Shown here piece by piece: positions 31,971 through 36,615 of a DNA stretch of 36,615 nt (positions within the stretch are counted from its first letter, which is position 1; every line of letters starts with the position of its first letter). This DNA comes from Treponema sp. (GTDB lineage Bacteria; Spirochaetota; Spirochaetia; Treponematales; Breznakiellaceae): positions 1 through 36,615 of the forward strand of contig WQRN01000004.1 in NCBI GenBank assembly GCA_009786715.1. The letters are read 5' to 3'. The position numbers and the translations under genes were made by a program. The notes beneath the pieces are model-generated. The model saw only the letters and a program-made list of their open reading frames with translations, was not told the origin of the DNA and did not search any database.

Positions 31971-33137
31971 TTACCTTTCAATCGACCGAACCCTGATTAT
32001 TCCGTTAACTTTGCGAATCTGATCAAGCACAGGAGCCGGAATTTTCTGTTCTGTATCAATAATGTTATAACCGTAATCATCGCGGTGATGATTAATCAAA
32101 TCCAGAATATTAATATTCGCGCTTGCAAGATTGGTTGTAATCTGCCCTACCATGTTAGGTATGTTTTTATTAATTACAATCAATCTGTACGGGGTTTGCT
32201 GTTCGCATTTGCAGCGCGGAAGATTTACAGAATTGCGGATAGACCCGTTTTCAAGGCATTCCATTATCTGTTTAACCGCCATTACAGCGCAGTTGTCTTC
32301 GGCTTCCGGCGTTGACGCTCCAAGATGAGGGATGCCGATTACTTTCTTGCAGGCTAAAAGTTCTTTAGTCGGGAAGTCGGTAACATACGCGCTTATTTTT
32401 CCTGATTCCAGCGCTTGAATTATATCTGCGTCATTTACAAGAGCATTACGCGAAAAGTTAATTATGCGCGCTTCTTTTTTAACCACGTTAAATTTTTCAG
32501 CGTTTAAAAGACCTTTTGTAGCGTCGCCGAGCGGCAGATGCAATGTGATGTAATCCGATTTTGAAAGCAGGCTTTCCAGAGTATCAGCGCGGACAACTTC
32601 GCGTGAAAGGTTCCATGCCGCGTCAACAGAAATATACGGGTCATAGCCGATTACATCCATCCCCAGGGAAACCGCGTCATTGGCAACCATTACGCCGATC
32701 GCGCCAAGCCCGACAACTCCAAGCGTCTTCCCTTTAATCTCAGGCCCCGTAAATTTGGATTTCTCTTTTTCTACAAGTTCCGCGACGTCGCTCTTGTCGG
32801 CAACCGAAGCAGTCCAGTTAACGCCACCCAATATATTGCGCGAAGACAGCAGCATCGCGGCAAGGGTTAGCTCTTTAACGGCATTCGCGTTCGCGCCGGG
32901 AGTGTTAAATACCACAACGCCTGAATCGCTGCAGCGCTGAACCGGAATGTTATTATAACCCGCTCCGGCTCTTGCAATCGCAACCACGCTGGAAGGAATT
33001 TCCATATCGTTCATTTCCGCGCTGCGGACTAAAATCGCGTCCGGGTTGGAAATATCGCTTGCAACTTCGTACTTATCCTTTGGGAAAAGATCCAATCCCA
33101 AAGGAGATATTTTATTCAATGTTTGAATTCGAAACAT
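31971..33137 (-). CDS. serA: D-3-phosphoglycerate dehydrogenase
   Basis: A 388-aa NAD-dependent enzyme of the D-isomer 2-hydroxyacid dehydrogenase family, oxidising 3-phosphoglycerate in the first step of serine synthesis. The nucleotide-binding motif GVVGLGAIGVMVAND is near 140-155. The catalytic Arg lies in RIINFSRNALV, and the His is in IGIPHLGAST. A C-terminal ACT-like domain begins near residue 315 (YRLIVINKNIPNMVGQI), suggesting serine feedback. It starts 11 bases after serC with AAAGGG as ribosome site, so both make one operon. Confidence 0.95.
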   Translation of the reverse strand: MFRIQTLNKISPLGLDLFPKDKYEVASDISNPDAILVRSAEMNDMEIPSSVVAIARAGAGYNNIPVQRCSDSGVVVFNTPGANANAVKELTLAAMLLSSRNILGGVNWTASVADKSDVAELVEKEKSKFTGPEIKGKTLGVVGLGAIGVMVANDAVSLGMDVIGYDPYISVDAAWNLSREVVRADTLESLLSKSDYITLHLPLGDATKGLLNAEKFNVVKKEARIINFSRNALVNDADIIQALESGKISAYVTDFPTKELLACKKVIGIPHLGASTPEAEDNCAVMAVKQIMECLENGSIRNSVNLPRCKCEQQTPYRLIVINKNIPNMVGQITTNLASANINILDLINHHRDDYGYNIIDTEQKIPAPVLDQIRKVNGIIRVRSIER

Positions 33138-33148
33138 AATTTAACCCT

Positions 33149-34252
33149 TTATTTTTTACCTTCAAATTTTTTCATAAAATCTATCAGCGTTTTTACGCCT
33201 TCAATCGGCATGGCGTTATAAATGCTCGCCCTCATTCCGCCTACAAGCCTGTGACCCGCAAGATTAATAAGCCCTTGTGCGGCGGCTTCTTTTACAAAGC
33301 GCGTTTCCTGCTCGGTTTTTTTCGCGTCATCATCCGCCATTGTAACAAAGGGAATATTCATTAAACTGCGGAACGGCTTTTCTACGGGTGAATAGAACAT
33401 ACGCGAAGAATCAAGGTAGCTGTAGAAAAGTTCCGCTTTTTCACGGTTAAGTTTTGTGACAGCGTCAACGCCGCCGAGATTTTTTACCCACTCCAGCACT
33501 AGACCGATCATGTAGATGCCGTAGCAAGGCGGCGTATTAAACATCGAGCCTTCGGCGGCATGGATATCATAGCGGAGCATCGCAGGCGTCCACGCCGGAG
33601 CATGACCGATTAAATCTTCGCGGATAATAACAACGGTAGTGCCCGCAGGCCCAAGATTTTTCTGAGCGCCTGCGTAGAGAAGACCGAACTTGCTTACATC
33701 AAGAGGCTCGGAAAGGATGCAGCTTGAAATATCGGAAACCAGCGGCACAGACCCTGTATCGGGGATCTTATCCCACTTTGTGCCGACAATCGTATTGTTT
33801 AAGGTTATATGATAATAAGCGTCACCCGGCGACGGAGCGGGAGCTGCAGGAATGTAGGTGTACGCCTTATCTTTAGAGCTGGCTTTTACATCCACAGCGG
33901 CGTATTTCGCTGCTTCCTTCGCGGCTTTATCAGCCCAAATGCCGGTATCGATATAACTTGCTTTCTTACCGATACCGGGAGCGTCTCCGGCTGCAAGATT
34001 AAGCGGGATCATAGAAAATTGAAGCGAAGCGCCGCCTTGCAAAAAGAGAACTTTATAATTTGACGGAATACCCATAAGTTCCCTGAGCAGGGATTCTGTC
34101 TTTTCGATAATAGGTTTGTAATCCTTTGAACGATGGCTCATTTCCATTACAGACTGGCCTGTGCCGTTAGTATCAGTCATTTCTGCTGCGGCTTTTTCAA
34201 GAACCGGCAAGGGCAAAACTGAAGGCCCCGGGGAGAAGTTGTATACTCTCAT
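33149..34252 (-). CDS. serC: Phosphoserine aminotransferase
   Basis: A 367-aa PLP enzyme converting 3-phosphohydroxypyruvate and glutamate to phosphoserine. MRVYNFSPGPSVLP at the N-terminus is the classic SerC start; I chose ATG 34252, with TTTGGAG about 6 nt upstream, over a TTG at 34264. The PLP lysine is in LLYAGAQKNLGPAG. GGASLQFSMIPLNL and the C-terminal GGMRASIYNAMP are diagnostic. It leads the serC-serA-transglycosylase unit. No serB-like phosphatase is in the window. Confidence 0.96.
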   Translation of the reverse strand: MRVYNFSPGPSVLPLPVLEKAAAEMTDTNGTGQSVMEMSHRSKDYKPIIEKTESLLRELMGIPSNYKVLFLQGGASLQFSMIPLNLAAGDAPGIGKKASYIDTGIWADKAAKEAAKYAAVDVKASSKDKAYTYIPAAPAPSPGDAYYHITLNNTIVGTKWDKIPDTGSVPLVSDISSCILSEPLDVSKFGLLYAGAQKNLGPAGTTVVIIREDLIGHAPAWTPAMLRYDIHAAEGSMFNTPPCYGIYMIGLVLEWVKNLGGVDAVTKLNREKAELFYSYLDSSRMFYSPVEKPFRSLMNIPFVTMADDDAKKTEQETRFVKEAAAQGLINLAGHRLVGGMRASIYNAMPIEGVKTLIDFMKKFEGKK

Positions 34253-34284
34253 GGTAAACTCCAAACAATTGAGACTTTAACTGT

Positions 34285-34313
34285 ACAATACAGGAAAAAA
34301 GGGGGTTTGTCGA
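34285..34313 (-). promoter_or_regulatory. Candidate promoter of serC-serA
   Basis: On the minus strand TCGACA (34313-34308), 17-bp spacer, TATTGT (34290-34285), about 32 bases before the serC ATG. A short stem CGCGG/CCGCG (34318-34333) lies just upstream, after the M48 stop; it has no adjacent T-run. Confidence 0.5.
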
Positions 34314-34335
34314 GATACGCGGAATCGCCCGCGCT

Positions 34336-35247
34336 CTAACGGGCATTGGCGACCATTGTTTTTAACGCTTCGCTGAAACGCTCCTGCCTTTCCATTGTTG
34401 TATCCTCTATATTGAACCTGCTAAGAACTTTTTCCGCGAAATAAATGCGCTGTCTGGGAGCAGGATGAGTTCTGCCGAATCCTGGACCATGTTTATAAAC
34501 GGCTTTCAATTCGTTAAGCATATTAATGTAAGCAGAAGGTTCATAACCGGCGGCGCCCATCAAATACATTGCCGCGATATCCGCTTCATATTCCTGTTCT
34601 TTTGAATAACCGGAGTTAACCATAGTCTGCATTATTTCACCGACGGATTCATTAAAAATATCGCTCATCTCCAGAGAATCAACTCCCATCGCGTTTTCAA
34701 GAGTCGCGGTCGCGGTTACAAGTAAAGCTTCTGTCATTTTGCTTGACTTGATGGATTTAATGCCGTGCCGCAGCTGGATGTGCGCAACTTCATGGGCAAT
34801 GACGCCTGCAAGAGCGTCTTCATTTTCCGTAATATTAAGAAGACCGAGCGTTACAAATACATGCCCGCCCGATGTGGCAAAAGCGTTAATTTCTTCGGTA
34901 TCAAGTATCGCGACATGGTAACCGCTGAACATTATGGGCTGCGGAGAATTTAAAACAATTGCCTGACAAATGAGGTTAAGATAGGCTACAAATTCCCTAT
35001 TCCCTTCTAAAAGCGGATACCTTGAAAGAATATTGGCGGCTACCGCTCTGCCGATATAATATTCCTGCTCAGGCGTCGCGTTTTCAGCGGCAGAACCGAA
35101 AGCTCTCGCCGATATGCTGATTACATTCGCGGTGCCGCGATCGATAATTTCGGCATTAGCCGCTGACTGCGCAAGCGTGTCTATATGCTGACATGAACTA
35201 AAGATCAGAAATAGAGCTATCAAAATATATATCAGTTTTATCTTCAC
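34336..35247 (-). CDS. M48-family metallopeptidase lipoprotein
   Basis: A 303-aa lipoprotein with signal ending LIFSSC (Cys19). The zinc motif HEVAH is at 152-156 and the third ligand is the Glu221 region in EQEYEADIAAMYLM. TPEQEYYIGR and NAFATSGGHVFVT are further M48 marks, as in BepA/LoiP-like periplasmic proteases that tend outer-membrane assembly. The GTG start has GAGG about 8 nt upstream. It follows the next lipoprotein gene by 21 bases and probably shares its transcript. Confidence 0.9.
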   Translation of the reverse strand: MKIKLIYILIALFLIFSSCQHIDTLAQSAANAEIIDRGTANVISISARAFGSAAENATPEQEYYIGRAVAANILSRYPLLEGNREFVAYLNLICQAIVLNSPQPIMFSGYHVAILDTEEINAFATSGGHVFVTLGLLNITENEDALAGVIAHEVAHIQLRHGIKSIKSSKMTEALLVTATATLENAMGVDSLEMSDIFNESVGEIMQTMVNSGYSKEQEYEADIAAMYLMGAAGYEPSAYINMLNELKAVYKHGPGFGRTHPAPRQRIYFAEKVLSRFNIEDTTMERQERFSEALKTMVANAR

Positions 35248-35268
35248 TGTAAAAACCTCACATGGAAA

Positions 35269-35922
35269 CTAGAATCTTCTGATTGCGCGCACCCTTGCTA
35301 CAGCGCCTTCCGGAAGCGTGTAAACTCTTTCGACAACGCCGTTTGCGGCTTCAGAAAAATTCTTGTGGAAAATAACTACTTCCCAATTATCAGGATTTGC
35401 GGGATCTGTAAGATTATTAGGATCGGGAGGATCATCTTCGTCTACTATCCACGCGGCAGGCAAAGGCGCTTCTTCACCGCAATTAGAACAATAATTTCCT
35501 CTGTTTTTTACGCTGCCGTCTACTGTGCAAACCCACCAGCGTCCCGCGTCGTACAATTTATTAACAGCAAAATAATAATAAGCGTCAGAGAATCTTGTTA
35601 ATCCGTAAGAAAAACATTCCAGCATTTTTTTCAAATGCGCTTCAGTCGGCAATTCCCATCCGAATTTATGCCATTCAGCGATATTATCGCTGCATAATTT
35701 TAACGCGGCCTTAACGCTTTCTACATTACCGTCTGTTAAACTTCCAACATCTCCAAAGTCATAAGAAGAACATTGTATGTAACGCCATCCGTAATTATAA
35801 CTTCCCTTGTCGTAAAACACATATCCGCCGTCCGGCCCGATAACATTGGCGATTTCAAGCGCGCAAGTATTGAGCAAAAAAAACGCGGAAACAGAAACGA
35901 TTATTAAAATATATTTTTTCAT
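35269..35922 (-). CDS. Putative lipoprotein with DUF1566-like sequence
   Basis: A 217-aa protein with a hydrophobic signal ending LLNTC (Cys20), likely a lipoprotein. The segment GPDGGYVFYDKGSYNYGWRYIQC is typical of spirochaete DUF1566-like surface proteins; ELPTEAHLKKML and VRAIRRF fit the same fold. A Pro/Asp/Asn-rich low-complexity stretch lies near 163-180. GGAG lies before ATG. It is 11 bases after the barrel gene, so it is probably in one operon. Function unknown. Confidence 0.7.
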   Translation of the reverse strand: MKKYILIIVSVSAFFLLNTCALEIANVIGPDGGYVFYDKGSYNYGWRYIQCSSYDFGDVGSLTDGNVESVKAALKLCSDNIAEWHKFGWELPTEAHLKKMLECFSYGLTRFSDAYYYFAVNKLYDAGRWWVCTVDGSVKNRGNYCSNCGEEAPLPAAWIVDEDDPPDPNNLTDPANPDNWEVVIFHKNFSEAANGVVERVYTLPEGAVARVRAIRRF

Positions 35923-35933
35923 TTTTGCTCTCC

Positions 35934-36542
35934 TTAATAAATACGGTAAACTACGCCCAGAAGCAGGCGGTGATTAACGCCTATTAAATTTTTCAAGTCC
36001 ATCGTTGTACGCCCCGCGTATCCTGCTTTAAATAAAATATGACCTTTGCCGATGTAAAAGCCGGTTGCCGCGTCAAAGGTTGGGGTAGTAACAGTCGCGG
36101 AGGTTCGTTCTGTGACGCTCTGAATAAAAGCGTATTCAGCTGTCATATAACCAAGTCCTAACCCGATATACCATCCGCCGCTTTCCCTCGGCTTGCCGTA
36201 AGAATCATAATCCCTGTTGCCGAATGGCAGAAAGACGTTAAAACGGGCGTATACATAGGTTGATGAATATTCAACATTGCGAATATTCACATTTTCACCC
36301 GCCATCCCGTTAATGGTTCCAAATTCGATCCCAAGTTCAAAGAATGAGTACGGCAGCGGAGCTATGGTCGCGTTTAGATTGACAATCAAAAGAGGGGTAG
36401 CGAATGAAGTACCTATATTGAGCCCAATGCTCCAGAATTTCTTTCCGTCCATGGAGAAGAATTCATCGCGTTCCGAGGCCGAAGCGGGAACGGAAATAAT
36501 AAGTATCATCACTAAAAGTAATAATCCGGCTGTTTTTTTCAT
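35934..36542 (-). CDS. Small outer-membrane beta-barrel protein
   Basis: A 202-aa protein with a type I signal peptide (cleavage after PASAS, about 23). Alternating hydrophobic strands with Gly/Tyr/Phe turns (YIGLGLGYMTAEYAFI, FYIGKGHILFKAGY) and a C-terminal GVVYRIY ending in an aromatic residue are typical of eight-strand barrels recognised by BamA. I cannot name a family. It has a good upstream promoter and heads the unit with the two lipoproteins. Confidence 0.75.
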   Translation of the reverse strand: MKKTAGLLLLVMILIISVPASASERDEFFSMDGKKFWSIGLNIGTSFATPLLIVNLNATIAPLPYSFFELGIEFGTINGMAGENVNIRNVEYSSTYVYARFNVFLPFGNRDYDSYGKPRESGGWYIGLGLGYMTAEYAFIQSVTERTSATVTTPTFDAATGFYIGKGHILFKAGYAGRTTMDLKNLIGVNHRLLLGVVYRIY

Positions 36543-36583
36543 TAAATTACAAACCCCCTGAAAAAATCACAAAATCTACTATA

Positions 36584-36612
36584 ATAATATTTCATGTTAA
36601 TAAAAAAGTCAA
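36584..36612 (-). promoter_or_regulatory. Promoter of the outer-membrane barrel operon
   Basis: On the minus strand TTGACT (36612-36607), 17-bp spacer, TATTAT (36589-36584). A leader of about 35 nt with a G-rich ribosome site follows, so this start is conventional, unlike the near-leaderless genes elsewhere in the window. Confidence 0.6.
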
Positions 36613-36615
36613 TTT

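Noticed and set aside
1..36615. CRISPR arrays, insertion sequences or prophage genes
   Set aside because: I saw no regularly spaced repeats, transposase, integrase or phage structural genes on either strand. The toxin pair has no visible flanking direct repeats.

Overview
The window reads as chromosomal DNA of a spirochaete, most likely a Treponema-type anaerobe (termite-gut or related lineage is a guess). The support is a UPF0164 (FadL-like) outer-membrane protein, a MoxR/DUF58/vWA 'Bat' operon of spirochaetal layout, an HTH-fused PTS EIIA plus a second EIIA with no sugar permease nearby, paired DUF4912 and DUF1957/GH57 genes, and many lipoproteins with relaxed lipoboxes. Base composition is moderate and coding density high. 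The AT-rich 6.77-7.77 kb block is the clearest foreign patch.

Layout. (1) 233-6739, plus strand: a tight seven-gene Bat operon (lipoprotein, MoxR ATPase, DUF58, a membrane protein, two vWA proteins of which the second is fused to TPRs, and a short BatD-like protein), with three consecutive ATGA stop-start overlaps. (2) 6766-10751, minus strand: an anchored beta-propeller protein, a degenerate M23 protein and a methyltransferase as one packed unit, followed by an AT-rich AbiEii-type toxin/antitoxin pair. (3) 10813-12250, plus strand: cytidine deaminase, then a 373-base gap with two inverted copies of a structured hairpin, then the HTH-EIIA regulator. (4) 12252-19327: a transglutaminase-like protein (minus), divergent from a pseudouridine synthase, a two-sensor hybrid histidine kinase, and the DUF4912/GH57 pair (plus). 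(5) 19346-28561: UPF0164 protein (minus), divergent from a 1002-aa TPR protein translationally coupled to a 1501-aa Asp-box/HAMP/PP2C phosphatase, and a small coiled-coil protein. (6) 28613-31168: tRNA-Lys with terminator, two DnaA-box-like sites, the second EIIA gene and a GH5 glycosidase. (7) 31239-36542, minus strand: an outer-membrane barrel, a lipoprotein and an M48 lipoprotein, then serC-serA-lytic transglycosylase.

Themes. Envelope biogenesis and sensing dominate: lipoproteins, beta-barrel proteins, peptidoglycan enzymes and large periplasmic sensors. Serine synthesis sits beside cell-wall remodelling. Both EIIA genes suggest regulatory rather than transport PTS use.

The most unexplained signal is the inverted pair of 74-nt hairpins at 11267-11340 and 11446-11519. 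They share an identical 14-nt loop core and most of the inner stem, while the outer stems differ in sequence but remain paired. Second is a recurrent promoter geometry in which a -10-like box ends about 5-9 nt before a start codon that lacks a Shine-Dalgarno sequence, which suggests several leaderless transcripts. All family calls come from reading the sequence; no database search was possible.
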